Source of the DNA: Indolivaga macrotermitis
GTDB lineage: Bacteria > Bacteroidota > Bacteroidia > Bacteroidales > Dysgonomonadaceae
Direction of reading: 5' to 3'
DNA length: 64,000 nt
Assembly (NCBI RefSeq): GCF_900128985.1
Contig: NZ_FQUC01000008.1
Location: 62,001 to 126,000, forward strand
Every line of letters starts with the position of its first letter. The first letter of the stretch is position 1. Below, in pieces: positions 27,513 to 36,223 of the stretch. The translations under genes were made by a program, and so were the position numbers. The notes under the pieces were generated by a model. The model made no database searches, was not told the DNA's origin, and saw nothing but the letters and a program-made list of their open reading frames with translations.

Positions 27513-28616
27513 ATGATCGACTGGTACACTGTAAAAGACATCGATCAGATAGACACACCTGCATTGTTGGTCTATCCTGATAAGGTGAAACAAAATATTG
27601 ATCTTGCCGTACGAATAACGAAAGACATTACCAGACTTCGCCCTCATGTCAAAACCAATAAGATGAGAGAAGTCTGTTCACTGATGCTCGAAGCAGGCAT
27701 AAACAAATTCAAGTGTGCAACAATCGCAGAGGCCGAGATGTTAGCTATGATCTTGGCTCCGGATGTTCTTCTCGCGTATCAGCCTGTGGGCCCTAAAGCA
27801 CTACGGCTTATAGAATTAATAAAAGCTTATCCCGGAACAAAGTTTTCGTGCCTGATCGACAATATCAACAATACACAAGTTATATCTGATCTCTGTAAAA
27901 ATAATGGAGTTAGCATCGACATTTACGTCGACCTCAATGTCGGCATGAACAGAACGGGTATAAAACCCGAAAACACAGAAAATCTAATAAAAGAAATTAT
28001 CAAATTGCCTAATATCCACATTGTGGGGCTTCACGGATATGACGGGCATATACACGATGAAAGTCCGGAAGAACGGCAAAAAGCGGCAGATATATCTTTC
28101 AGTCTAGCTGAAAAAGTGCTTGAAAAAATAAAACCATATTTCGATTATCCTTTGACAATAATCATGGGGGGCACTCCCACTTTTCCGGCACATATCAGCC
28201 ATGCCAATTGCGAATTGAGCCCCGGAACATTTGTTTTCTGGGATTACGGATACAAGCACATGCTGAAAGATTTACCATTCGAATATGCAGCATTAGTCGC
28301 AACCCGCATTATATCTATAGTGGATGAACATCATATATGTGTTGATCTTGGATACAAATCCATCGCCGCCGAAAATCCTTTACCCCGGGTGCATTTTCTG
28401 AACGCTCCCGAAGCAATTCCTGTAGCACACAGTGAAGAACATCTGGTACTCGAAGTTCCCGACAGTAAGTCATATACACTCGGGAATGTACTCTATGGTG
28501 TACCCAAACATATCTGCCCCACTGTTGCTTTATACGATATTGCAAACACAATCGACAACAACGAAGCTACAGGACAGTGGAAAGTAATAGCCAGAAACAG
28601 ATTTATAAATTACTAA
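27513..28616 (+). CDS. D-threonine aldolase / D-serine dehydratase-like PLP enzyme
   Basis: 367 residues with the alanine-racemase-like fold type III: an N-terminal barrel with the PLP lysine in LRPHVKTNKM (about residues 43-52), VDLNVGMNRTGI, and a C-terminal beta domain containing GVPKHICPTVALYD, whose His-x-Cys matches the metal site of D-serine dehydratases. Family members cleave D-threonine to glycine and acetaldehyde or dehydrate D-serine to pyruvate and ammonia; dehydration makes an enamine, the RidA substrate. The gene lies in an operon after the permease and RidA and 11 bp before the dipeptidase. The exact substrate is open. Confidence 0.88.
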   Translation: MIDWYTVKDIDQIDTPALLVYPDKVKQNIDLAVRITKDITRLRPHVKTNKMREVCSLMLEAGINKFKCATIAEAEMLAMILAPDVLLAYQPVGPKALRLIELIKAYPGTKFSCLIDNINNTQVISDLCKNNGVSIDIYVDLNVGMNRTGIKPENTENLIKEIIKLPNIHIVGLHGYDGHIHDESPEERQKAADISFSLAEKVLEKIKPYFDYPLTIIMGGTPTFPAHISHANCELSPGTFVFWDYGYKHMLKDLPFEYAALVATRIISIVDEHHICVDLGYKSIAAENPLPRVHFLNAPEAIPVAHSEEHLVLEVPDSKSYTLGNVLYGVPKHICPTVALYDIANTIDNNEATGQWKVIARNRFINY

Positions 28617-28626
28617 AACCTTAAAT

Positions 28627-29709
28627 ATGCCAAAACCATTTATCATAGATGCACATCTCGACCTCAGCATGAATGCCCTGGAGTGGAACAGAGACCTGCG
28701 CTGGAGCGTCGAAGACATAAACAAAAGTGAAACCGGAATGACAGATAAGCCCGACAGGGGCAATGCGACCACTTCACTCCCCGAATTAAGAAAAGGAAAT
28801 ATAGGACTCGTTGTAGCCACACAGATAGGAAGGGTTACTGAAAAGAATAACAACAGACCCGGTGCCGGATGGCACTCGCCACAGCAGGCGTGGGCACAAA
28901 CACAAGGCCAGCTTGCTTGGTACAAAGCAATGGAAGAAGACGGACAGATGGTGATGATCTGCAATAAAGAGCAGCTCGAAAACCATCTTAACTTATGGAT
29001 GAACGATGAGCCCAACAACAGTAAACCGATTGGTTATATATTGAGTCTCGAAGGTGCCGATTCGCTCGTAGATATAAGTTATGTAGAACGGGCTTACAAT
29101 TATGGATTGCGTGCAATAGGACCTGCCCACTACGGACCGGGAAGATATGCCAACGGAACAGACTCTTCGGGCAGGCTTAATGATATGGGAATAGAACTGC
29201 TGAAAGAAATGGAGAGACTGAACATGATACTGGATGCAACCCATCTAAATGATGATGCCTTTTGGCATGCACTCGAAATTTTCGGAGGAAATATATGGGC
29301 GAGCCACAACAACTGCCGGACATTCGTAGACCATAACAGACAGTTCAGTGATGATATGATAAAAACACTGATAGACCGTGATGCGGTTATAGGAATAGCA
29401 CTCGACGCATGGATGATGGTTCCGAACTGGCAGAGAGGTGTTTCCAATGCAAAAGACATGAATTGCAGTCTGGATATTATGGTAAATAACATAGACCATG
29501 TATGCCAGCTGGCCGGAAATACCGATCATGTAGCCATTGGCAGTGACCTGGACGGAGCATTCGGTACAGAACAATGCCCCTACGACCTTACAACAATCGC
29601 CGATCTGCAAAAAATTCCGGCACTCCTGAATAACAGAGGTTACAGCGATATGGATATTGAGAAAATAATGAATGGAAACTGGATCCGGTTTATGAAAAAG
29701 GTACTTTAA
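28627..29709 (+). CDS. Membrane-dipeptidase family (M19) protein, cytoplasmic form
   Basis: 360 residues with the M19 zinc ligands: DAHLDL near the N-terminus (His-x-Asp), LSLEGADSL (bridging Glu, about residue 142), DATHLND and ASHNNCR (His ligands), and GSDLDGAFG near residue 305. There is no signal peptide, so it should act in the cytoplasm on an imported substrate. M19 enzymes hydrolyse dipeptides, often accepting a D-residue at the C-terminal position, and some members cleave N-acyl-D-amino acids. Last gene of the operon, ended by the bidirectional terminator at 29731-29780. Confidence 0.88.
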   Translation: MPKPFIIDAHLDLSMNALEWNRDLRWSVEDINKSETGMTDKPDRGNATTSLPELRKGNIGLVVATQIGRVTEKNNNRPGAGWHSPQQAWAQTQGQLAWYKAMEEDGQMVMICNKEQLENHLNLWMNDEPNNSKPIGYILSLEGADSLVDISYVERAYNYGLRAIGPAHYGPGRYANGTDSSGRLNDMGIELLKEMERLNMILDATHLNDDAFWHALEIFGGNIWASHNNCRTFVDHNRQFSDDMIKTLIDRDAVIGIALDAWMMVPNWQRGVSNAKDMNCSLDIMVNNIDHVCQLAGNTDHVAIGSDLDGAFGTEQCPYDLTTIADLQKIPALLNNRGYSDMDIEKIMNGNWIRFMKKVL

Positions 29710-29730
29710 GCACACTTACCGACAACACTC

Positions 29731-29780
29731 AAAAAAAAGGCGGAGAACATATTTTATACATCCTTCGCCTTTTACTTTTA
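29731..29780. terminator. Bidirectional terminator between the dipeptidase and tsaE
   Basis: AAAAGGCG (29735-29742) pairs with CGCCTTTT (29766-29773); the stem extends inward by G-U, A-U and G-C pairs. T-rich tails exist on both strands, so it serves the plus-strand operon and the minus-strand tsaE. Confidence 0.8.
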
Positions 29781-29792
29781 TAGCAAAAACGT

Positions 29793-30206
29793 TTAATCCA
29801 ACTTCACCATACGTGAGCCATCAGGCTGTTCTGTGATATAAACATTCACAACATCGTGCGGTAATAGGGAATCAACCAACTGAGGCCATTCAATAAAACA
29901 AATACTTCCACTATAAAAATAGTCTTCATATCCAAAGTCAAAAGCTTCCGACTCATCTTTAATACGGTAAAAATCAAAGTGGTATATCAATTCTCCCGTA
30001 TTAGACCGATACTCATTAATAATAGCGAAAGTAGGGCTGTTAATCACATCTTCGACACCCAGTTTTTCGCAAATGGCTTTAATAAAGGTCGTTTTTCCGG
30101 CTCCCATTTCTCCATGAAATGCAAAAACCGTATTATCACCCATTTGTTTTACGAATTCAGTTGCCGCTTCACCGATAGAATCGAGGGTCTTTATTTCTAT
30201 ATTCAT
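29793..30206 (-). CDS. tsaE: tRNA threonylcarbamoyladenosine biosynthesis ATPase TsaE
   Basis: TsaE is the ATPase that regenerates the TsaB-TsaD complex making t6A37 on ANN-decoding tRNAs. The 137 residues show the P-loop [12 protein letters not shown] (about 30-41), the [12 protein letters not shown] switch region and [13 protein letters not shown] (the family's HxDxYR motif), then [15 protein letters not shown]. The length is normal. It sits 38 bp downstream of porX on the same strand, possibly co-transcribed with it. Confidence 0.93.
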   Translation of the reverse strand: MNIEIKTLDSIGEAATEFVKQMGDNTVFAFHGEMGAGKTTFIKAICEKLGVEDVINSPTFAIINEYRSNTGELIYHFDFYRIKDESEAFDFGYEDYFYSGSICFIEWPQLVDSLLPHDVVNVYITEQPDGSRMVKLD

Positions 30207-30244
30207 CTGTATATCTGATTATTTCTATCTAAAAAAAACAATTC

Positions 30245-31789
30245 TCATTTAGGATTCAATGTTACCAACGGAACCAACATTTCTTCTAACGAAACCCCTC
30301 CATGCTGGAATGTATCGACATAATACGACACATAATAATTGTAGTTATTAGGATAAGCAAAGAAATCGTCATTCAATGCAAAAATATATTTACTACTCAG
30401 GTTGGGTGTAGGCAGACCAAACTGAGACGGATTACGGGATTCAAATACCTTTTTATAATTATAATCGAGATTCTTCCCCACCTTATACCTCAGGTTCGAA
30501 TTAGTCATCTTATCACCGATAACCTTTAACGGATTTTTCACCCTGATTGTTCCGTGATCAGTTGTCAAAATCACCTTATATCCCATTTCGGCTATTTTCT
30601 TAAACAGGTCACTGGTACTCGAATGTCTGAACCACGAACGGGTAAGCGAACGGTAAGCAGCCTCATTCGATGCCAGTTCACGAATCATTTGCGAATCGGT
30701 ACGCGCATGTGAAAGCATATCCACAAAATTCACGACTATCACATTCAACTGATTATTCTGCAACGAATTAAGATTTTGCACCATTCTATTACCATAAGCC
30801 GAAGTATGCACTTTGTTATAAGAAAATGAATAATTTTTCCTGAGCCGATCTAATTGTTTTTGGATAAACAGTTCTTCATTCAGGTTTTTACCCTCTTCTT
30901 CGGTATCTTCCACCCAAAGGTCGGGATAAAGCTGCGCTATCTGTGCAGGCATAAGACCCGAAAAGATAGAGTTCCGCGCATACTGAGTTGCAGTCGGTAA
31001 AATAGACATATACATATCTTCCTCGAATGTAAAATCAGCCGCAAGCATATCTTTTATAGCAGCCCATTGGTCGAACCGGAAATTATCTATAAGCACAAAG
31101 AATATCTTTTCGCCATTATCCAACATCGGGAATACCCGCTTCTTCATTAAGTCGGGGCTTATCAAAGGACGGTCTTCCGGACTATTTACCCACAACTCGT
31201 AATTCTTCTTGATAAATTTCATAAACGAGTTATTGGCATCTTGTTTCTGGGCGATAATCAAATCTAACAATGGATTTTGCATCGCCGTAAGTTCCAGCTC
31301 CCAATAAACGAGTTTACGGTACACATCCGCCCAATCTTCGAATGTATTGGCAAAACCTATCTGAGTACCAATCTTATTAAACTCCTCCCGATAACCTTCC
31401 ACTGTAGCCTCGGTAACTATGTCATTTTTATGAAGGTTCTTTTTTATCGAAGATAATATCTGATTCGGATTGACAGGCTTAATCAGATAGTCGGCTATCT
31501 TTTTCCCGATTGCATCTGTCATGATCCCCTCGTCTTCGCTTTTTGTAATCATAATTACCGGAAGATTAGGATCAATTTCTTTGATCTTACTTAAAGTTTG
31601 CAGACCAGTCAACCCCGGCATATTTTCATCAAGAAAAACCAGATCAAAACTTTCGGACGAACAACAATCCAAAGCATCCTGACCACTATTTACAGTGACT
31701 ACTTCATACCCCTTATCTTCTAAAAAAAAGACATGGGGTCTAAGTAGTTCTATCTCGTCATCAGCCCAAAGTATGCGGTATCTTTTCAT
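30245..31789 (-). CDS. porX: PorX-like response regulator with PglZ phosphatase domain
   Basis: 514 residues from the ATG at 31789; a TTG nine bases upstream is a less likely start. Residues 1-120 are a receiver domain: acidic pair D10 D11, phospho-acceptor D54 in LVFLDENMPG, and the conserved Lys in MITKSED. After a helical linker, residues 200-510 form a PglZ/alkaline phosphatase-like domain (FVLIDNFRFDQW, VVNFVDMLSH, LTTDHGTI), which in P. gingivalis PorX hydrolyses oligoadenylates. PorX works with the PorY kinase and sigma factor SigP to control type IX secretion genes. A -7 match TAACTTTG lies at 31815-31822 (complement). PorY is not in the window. Confidence 0.92.
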   Translation of the reverse strand: MKRYRILWADDEIELLRPHVFFLEDKGYEVVTVNSGQDALDCCSSESFDLVFLDENMPGLTGLQTLSKIKEIDPNLPVIMITKSEDEGIMTDAIGKKIADYLIKPVNPNQILSSIKKNLHKNDIVTEATVEGYREEFNKIGTQIGFANTFEDWADVYRKLVYWELELTAMQNPLLDLIIAQKQDANNSFMKFIKKNYELWVNSPEDRPLISPDLMKKRVFPMLDNGEKIFFVLIDNFRFDQWAAIKDMLAADFTFEEDMYMSILPTATQYARNSIFSGLMPAQIAQLYPDLWVEDTEEEGKNLNEELFIQKQLDRLRKNYSFSYNKVHTSAYGNRMVQNLNSLQNNQLNVIVVNFVDMLSHARTDSQMIRELASNEAAYRSLTRSWFRHSSTSDLFKKIAEMGYKVILTTDHGTIRVKNPLKVIGDKMTNSNLRYKVGKNLDYNYKKVFESRNPSQFGLPTPNLSSKYIFALNDDFFAYPNNYNYYVSYYVDTFQHGGVSLEEMLVPLVTLNPK

Positions 31790-31897
31790 ATCATTCAATG
31801 TTGCAAATCATTATCAAAGTTAATGATTTTAAAGTTCAGAACACACATAAAACGAAGCCCCTTTCGTTTTTTAATTTTCATTTTCAGAACATTTATT

Positions 31898-31905
31898 TAT
31901 ATTTG
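31898..31905 (+). promoter_or_regulatory. Candidate promoter -7 element for the tandem paralogs
   Basis: TATATTTG matches TAnnTTTG. No clean TTTG lies 20 bp upstream (TTTC/TTTT-rich sequence instead). It is the only consensus -7 match I noticed between porX and the paralogs, implying a leader of close to 590 nt. Confidence 0.5.
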
Positions 31906-32052
31906 TGCAACGAATGAAAGAGTAAAAGCTTTTATTCATTATTAAAAATAGCCTTTTACAGAAGAAATTCATGGCAAATATTTTCACATATAAAACATCT
32001 TACAAAAACCTAAATTTTAACAATTCAGGCTTGTTTTTATGTGCTGAAATAT

Positions 32053-32089
<37 letters not shown>

Positions 32090-32302
32090 GCATCCAGAGC
32101 GTTAACTAAACAAAAAGTTTTATTGTGTCAAAATAACGGAGCATTTTTTTATGCATTCGTTCATTTTGTCGTATATATCCATTTCCAGATCATTATTCAG
32201 ATAAGTTGGCTCGGCAAGCTGTGTCGGGTAGAATCATTGTTGTTTTGTTGTCGTTCGAAAACTACAGCGGATAACAGTTTGCCTGTCAGTCAACAATCTG
32301 TT

Positions 32303-32345
32303 GCAGCAGGGTGCAGTGTTTGCATCTTGCTGCTTTCTTGTTTTA
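32303..32345 (+). terminator. Terminator-like hairpin inside the leader (attenuator candidate)
   Basis: 32303-32315 pairs with 32321-32333 along 13 consecutive positions, two of them G-U, around a 5-nt loop; TTTCTTGTTTT follows directly. Wobble-preserved pairing suggests an RNA structure. It lies 150 nt before the ATG of the first paralog, so it could end a leader RNA or regulate read-through. Confidence 0.6.
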
Positions 32346-32400
32346 GAATTAATAACTTAATCAATACTGTCTTAAATACAAAGACACGAAAATATATAGG

Positions 32401-32419
32401 GGTAAGGCTTTGCTTTACC
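32401..32419 (+). other. Second leader hairpin
   Basis: GGTAAGGC (32401-32408) pairs with GCTTTACC (32412-32419), eight pairs including one wobble, with a TTT triloop. No T-run follows. It lies between the attenuator-like hairpin and the first paralog. Confidence 0.5.
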
Positions 32420-32497
32420 TACCAATACTACATTCAAAAACAATTACTCTTTATAATAACAACAGCAGAGTCTGTGACTCTAAAACAACAACTCAAA

Positions 32498-33334
32498 ATG
32501 GCATTAAAAAAAGTAACTCTATTTCTAGCTATCAACTTCTTTGTCTTAGCTAATATTAACGCTCAAGTAGGCATTAATACAAAAAAACCATTAGGATGGT
32601 TCCATATAGACACTAATGGCAATACAGAAGGAACAACCCTAGCTCCGACCAATGATTCCGACGATGTAATAATTACATTTGATGGCAATATGGGCATTGG
32701 AACTGCCTTGCCAACCAATAAACTGACTATAGTATCGACAGGAACAAACACTGGTCTACATCTGCCCAACGGAGCAGGTACTGGCAAAGTCTTGACTTCA
32801 GATGCTTATGGGAATGGAGTATGGAATCAGCCAGGCTTTAGCGAATTTACAAATATACCTCAAACAGCAAGCCAAGTAACTTTGGCTGCAGGTACCCACT
32901 TTATAAATTCAGGACTATCTTTCAATTTCCCGATAGAGGGAACTTATTCCGTTACACTTCAATGTAGAATGACAGCTAATATAACAGGTAGAAGTGTTAT
33001 AACAGATAGGCCTGTCCTACAAATATTACCAAATATAGAGGCAGCGACCGACATAAGTACGGCATGGAGCTCAGGCTCTATAAATGCGAGATTTACAGGA
33101 TCATACGAAATCATGAGCATTGCCCGTACCTTAGAACCCGCTACGACATCAAACGAATATCGATTCATCTTCAGTCAAAATATGCAAGTGACTACACTAA
33201 CAGGACTCAAAGCAACCCTTGTTGTATATATCCGATGCAGTGAGACCGTGACATTAACCTTCAACTATGGAACCCCCACCCCAACAACAGTAAGTCCGCA
33301 AACTATAGGAGGATCTTTTATCCGTATTAATTAA
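32498..33334 (+). CDS. Secreted protein, first of two tandem paralogs (GINT/GIGT-repeat N-terminus)
   Basis: 278 residues from the ATG at 32498, where a signal peptide begins (MALKKVTLFLAINFFVLANI, cleaved after NAQ). Residues 23-80 carry two related motifs, VGINTKKPLGWFHID and MGIGTALPTNKLTI, followed by GTGKVLTSDAYGNGVW; this pattern occurs at the start of many Bacteroidota surface proteins and resembles tail-fibre-like neck repeats. Residues 110-278 form a beta-rich domain (LSFNFPIEGTYSVTLQCRM, DRPVLQILPN, EYRFIFSQN) ending PQTIGGSFIRIN. There is no T9SS C-terminal domain and no lipobox. The next gene is its paralog, 44 bp away. Function unknown; adhesin or structural surface role is a guess. 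Confidence 0.8.
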   Translation: MALKKVTLFLAINFFVLANINAQVGINTKKPLGWFHIDTNGNTEGTTLAPTNDSDDVIITFDGNMGIGTALPTNKLTIVSTGTNTGLHLPNGAGTGKVLTSDAYGNGVWNQPGFSEFTNIPQTASQVTLAAGTHFINSGLSFNFPIEGTYSVTLQCRMTANITGRSVITDRPVLQILPNIEAATDISTAWSSGSINARFTGSYEIMSIARTLEPATTSNEYRFIFSQNMQVTTLTGLKATLVVYIRCSETVTLTFNYGTPTPTTVSPQTIGGSFIRIN

Positions 33335-33378
33335 CTGCTAGTTATAAGTTAATATTATAATAACAAAGAATAGCTACA

Positions 33379-34221
33379 ATGAAAAAAATAATTTTATATC
33401 TATATTTATCATTATCTATTGGTATTATTGCACATGCTCAAATAGGAGTCAATACCGAAAGTCCTATCGGCATATTCAATATAGATCCAAAAGGTAACAA
33501 TAACTCGGAACAAACTGGCAAATCTGATGATGATGTAGTTATATTAACCAATGGCAATATGGGTATAGGCACAACTACCCCATCTAACAAATTAACCATT
33601 GTACCAGCGACAAATGCGACAAATACTAACGCGGGATTACAACTGACCAACAACGCAGCAAATGACAGAGTACTAACTTCGGATATTAATGGTAATGCAC
33701 AATGGACCGGCACTCATTTTAGTGAATTTACAATACGAAATCGAACAAGTACTAATCTCGATGCCACTCCTGCTCAGCTAAAATACGTTACTGGTCTATC
33801 TTTTACTTTTCCTAGTGAAGGAACTTACTCTGTAACATTACAATGTATAATGAGGAGAGTCTCGGGAACGTTAAATTTAACGGACAGACCTGTTCTTCAA
33901 ATATTACCTAATGTACCAACAAGTGCAACTGCTGCCGAAATGGAGTCCATCTGGTCTTCCAATACAGAAGATTCAAGATTTTTAGGATCATACGAAATTA
34001 TGGGCTATCCCAGAAATCTAGCTGCTGCCACAAATACCGAGTATCGCTTCATTTTTAGTGAAAATTTAATAGTTACTCAGGCTACAGGACTGACAGCATA
34101 CCTTATCGTACACATGTATGTCGCCGAAAACCAGACTTTTCAATTTCAGTTTGGGACACCCAGCACAGGAGATAATACCGAACCCCAGACAGTTGGATGT
34201 TCTTTTATAAAAATCAATTAA
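33379..34221 (+). CDS. Secreted protein, second tandem paralog
   Basis: 280 residues: signal peptide (MKKIILYLYLSLSIGIIAHA, then QIGVN), repeats IGVNTESPIGIFNID and MGIGTTTPSNKLTI, the switch stretch NDRVLTSDINGNAQW, and a C-terminal beta-rich domain aligning along its length with the first paralog (LSFTFPSEGTYSVTLQCIM, DRPVLQILPN, FLGSYEIM, EYRFIFSEN, PQTVGCSFIKIN). The copies differ by many substitutions, so the duplication is old or under diversifying pressure. It has no separate promoter that I can see and is probably co-transcribed. Function unknown. Confidence 0.8.
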   Translation: MKKIILYLYLSLSIGIIAHAQIGVNTESPIGIFNIDPKGNNNSEQTGKSDDDVVILTNGNMGIGTTTPSNKLTIVPATNATNTNAGLQLTNNAANDRVLTSDINGNAQWTGTHFSEFTIRNRTSTNLDATPAQLKYVTGLSFTFPSEGTYSVTLQCIMRRVSGTLNLTDRPVLQILPNVPTSATAAEMESIWSSNTEDSRFLGSYEIMGYPRNLAAATNTEYRFIFSENLIVTQATGLTAYLIVHMYVAENQTFQFQFGTPSTGDNTEPQTVGCSFIKIN

Positions 34222-34292
34222 CACCGGTTACTATAATACAACAGAAAACAATTTAGAGAAACCTGACGCTCAATGACTTTTTAATCGATAAA

Positions 34293-34324
34293 TTTGGACT
34301 ACTTATATTTTTACATTATATTTG
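34293..34324 (+). promoter_or_regulatory. Promoter of the rimP-nusA operon
   Basis: TTTG (34293-34296), 20 bp spacer, TATATTTG (34317-34324): full match to the Bacteroidota consensus. Start of transcription near 34331. Confidence 0.88.
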
Positions 34325-34337
34325 CATCGAAAATCGT

Positions 34338-34368
34338 AAGAGGAGAAGGCTAAGGCTTTCTCTTTTTT
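34338..34368 (+). promoter_or_regulatory. Attenuator-like hairpin in the rimP leader
   Basis: A purine-rich arm (AAGAGGAGAAGGC, 34338-34350) can pair imperfectly with GGCTTTCTCTT (34354-34364), followed by a T-run, only a few nucleotides after the predicted transcription start. Placement and T-run suggest early termination control of the nusA operon; NusA autoregulation is known in other bacteria. Pairing has a bulge, so confidence is moderate. Confidence 0.5.
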
Positions 34369-34384
34369 GTTCATAAATATAAAA

Positions 34385-34852
34385 ATGATAGACAAAGCTC
34401 AGATAAAAGACATAGTAGATGAGTATCTATTAAATTCGGATACATTCCTTGTTGACATTGCGGTCAGAGCCGGCAACATTATAGTTGTGGAGATAGATAG
34501 CAAAGAAGGCGTCAGTATCGATGAATGTATCAAATTAAGCAAGGAAATAGAGTCTCATTTCGACCGCGAGGTCGAAGATTTCGAACTCGAAGTAGGTTCC
34601 GCGGGAGTAACCTCACCTTTCAAGATACAAAAACAGTACGAAAAGAATATCGGAAACGAAGTAGAAGTACTGACCAAAGACGGAAAAAAACTGTCAGGGA
34701 TATTAAAAAGCTGTGACAATACAGCTTTTGTTGTCACTATCTCTAAAATGGAAAAACCGGAAGGAGCTAAACGTAAAGTAGAAGTTCAGGAAGACCTGAC
34801 CTTCGGATACGATGAAGTAAAATATACAAAATATCTAATTAGATTTAAATAA
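34385..34852 (+). CDS. rimP: Ribosome maturation factor RimP
   Basis: RimP assists 30S assembly. 155 residues from the ATG at 34385 (a TTG at 34367 lies in the leader T-run and is rejected). The N-terminal alpha/beta domain has DTFLVDIAVRAGNIIVVEID, then the family motif SIDECIKLSKEIESHFDRE, FELEVGSAGVTSPF (usually EVSSPGLDRPL) and a C-terminal SH3-like domain (LTKDGKKLSGILKSCDNTAF). The SSPGL motif is modified to GSAGV, which is usual for Bacteroidota. The stop is 1 bp from the nusA ATG, the standard order. Confidence 0.95.
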   Translation: MIDKAQIKDIVDEYLLNSDTFLVDIAVRAGNIIVVEIDSKEGVSIDECIKLSKEIESHFDREVEDFELEVGSAGVTSPFKIQKQYEKNIGNEVEVLTKDGKKLSGILKSCDNTAFVVTISKMEKPEGAKRKVEVQEDLTFGYDEVKYTKYLIRFK

Positions 34853-34853
34853 C

Positions 34854-36110
34854 ATGGCTAAGAAAGAAGTTATAAACATGATCGATACCTTTTCAGAATT
34901 TAAGGAACTGAAAAGCATCGACCGTATGACAATGATAAGTGTGCTTGAGGACTCATTCCGCAACGTTATTGCCAAAATGTTCGGAACAGACGAGAACTAC
35001 GATGTCATCATCAACCCTGATAAGGGAGACCTTGAAATATGGCGCAACCGCACCATAGTGGAAGATGAAGAATTGGAAGATCCCAACACCGAAATATCTC
35101 TTACCGAAGCCAAAAAGATAGATGAAGATTTTGAAGTCGGCGAAGATGTTACCGACGAAGTATTCTTTGAAGATTTCGGACGCAGGGCGATTCTGAACCT
35201 TCGTCAGACGTTGGCATCCAAGATACTCGAGCTTCAAAAAGATTCACTATATAATAAATATAAAGAAAAAATCGGAGAAATCGTCTCCGGTGAGGTGTAT
35301 CAAATATGGAAAAAAGAAATACTTCTTCTTGACGATGAGAAAGAAGAACTTCTTTTACCGAAAACAGAGCAAATTCCGAGCGACTTCTTCCGTAAAGGAG
35401 AACACGTAAGAGCCGTAGTGGAACGTGTTGACAATAAAAACAATAACCCAAAGATTATTTTATCGCGTACATCTCCGGTATTCCTCGAAAGACTATTCGA
35501 GTTGGAAGTACCCGAAATAAACGACGGGCTTATCACTATCAAAAACATCGCGCGTATACCGGGCGAAAGAGCAAAAGTAGCCGTTGAATCATACGACGAC
35601 CGTATTGATCCGGTTGGAGCTTGCGTAGGTATGAAAGGTTCGCGTATACACGGTATCGTTCGTGAGTTAAGAAACGAAAACATCGATATCATCAACTATA
35701 CTTCAAACATGAATCTGTATATACAGCGTGCATTGAGTCCTGCCAAGATCACAACGATCAAGCTTAACGAAGAGGAAAGAAGAGCCGAAGTATTCCTTCG
35801 TCCCGAAGAAGTATCTCTTGCTATCGGTAAAGGCGGATTAAATATCAAGCTCGCAAGTATGTTGACAGGATATGTGATTGATGTATACCGAGATATTGAC
35901 GACTTCGACGAAGAAGATATCTATTTGGATGAATTCCGCGACGAAATCGATGAATGGGTAATCGAACAGTTGAAAAAACTAGGATACGTAACAGCAAAAG
36001 CCGTTCTGGGTGTAGACAAAGAAACACTGGCCAAAGAGGCCGACTTGGAAGAGGATACAGTAGACGAACTATTTGCCATCTTAAGTGCCGAGTTTGAGGA
36101 CGAAGAATAA
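34854..36110 (+). CDS. nusA: Transcription termination/antitermination factor NusA
   Basis: NusA binds RNA polymerase and modulates pausing, termination and antitermination. 418 residues: N-terminal RNAP-binding domain (1-125), S1 domain (about 135-205, IGEIVSGEVYQI, EHVRAVVERVD), KH1 (about 235-305, AKVAVESYDDRIDPVGACVG, then MKGSRIHGI) and KH2 (about 305-375, PEEVSLAIGKGGLNIKLAS), then a short acidic tail with one helix-hairpin-helix-like stretch. The full C-terminal AR domains of E. coli NusA are lacking, as in most non-gamma bacteria. Operon with rimP; infB follows with its own promoter. Confidence 0.96.
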   Translation: MAKKEVINMIDTFSEFKELKSIDRMTMISVLEDSFRNVIAKMFGTDENYDVIINPDKGDLEIWRNRTIVEDEELEDPNTEISLTEAKKIDEDFEVGEDVTDEVFFEDFGRRAILNLRQTLASKILELQKDSLYNKYKEKIGEIVSGEVYQIWKKEILLLDDEKEELLLPKTEQIPSDFFRKGEHVRAVVERVDNKNNNPKIILSRTSPVFLERLFELEVPEINDGLITIKNIARIPGERAKVAVESYDDRIDPVGACVGMKGSRIHGIVRELRNENIDIINYTSNMNLYIQRALSPAKITTIKLNEEERRAEVFLRPEEVSLAIGKGGLNIKLASMLTGYVIDVYRDIDDFDEEDIYLDEFRDEIDEWVIEQLKKLGYVTAKAVLGVDKETLAKEADLEEDTVDELFAILSAEFEDEE

Positions 36111-36116
36111 TACTTA

Positions 36117-36148
36117 TTTGGTATTTCTATGATTTCTTAATACTTTTG
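36117..36148 (+). promoter_or_regulatory. Promoter of infB
   Basis: TTTG (36117-36120), 20 bp, TACTTTTG (36141-36148): full consensus match located just after the nusA stop, giving infB a separate promoter inside the nusA-infB cluster. Confidence 0.85.
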
Positions 36149-36223
36149 TGTAAATAAATATCGACACAAGTAAGAAATCTATCCTTTTCATACTGTTCAT
36201 ATTTCATGACTTAAAAAAAACGT

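Noticed and set aside
32123-32497. In-frame 125-codon extension of the first paralog
   Set aside because: It starts at TTG, encodes a Cys-rich stretch unlike a secreted protein, and is followed by a clear signal peptide at the ATG 32498. It also overlaps two strong hairpins.
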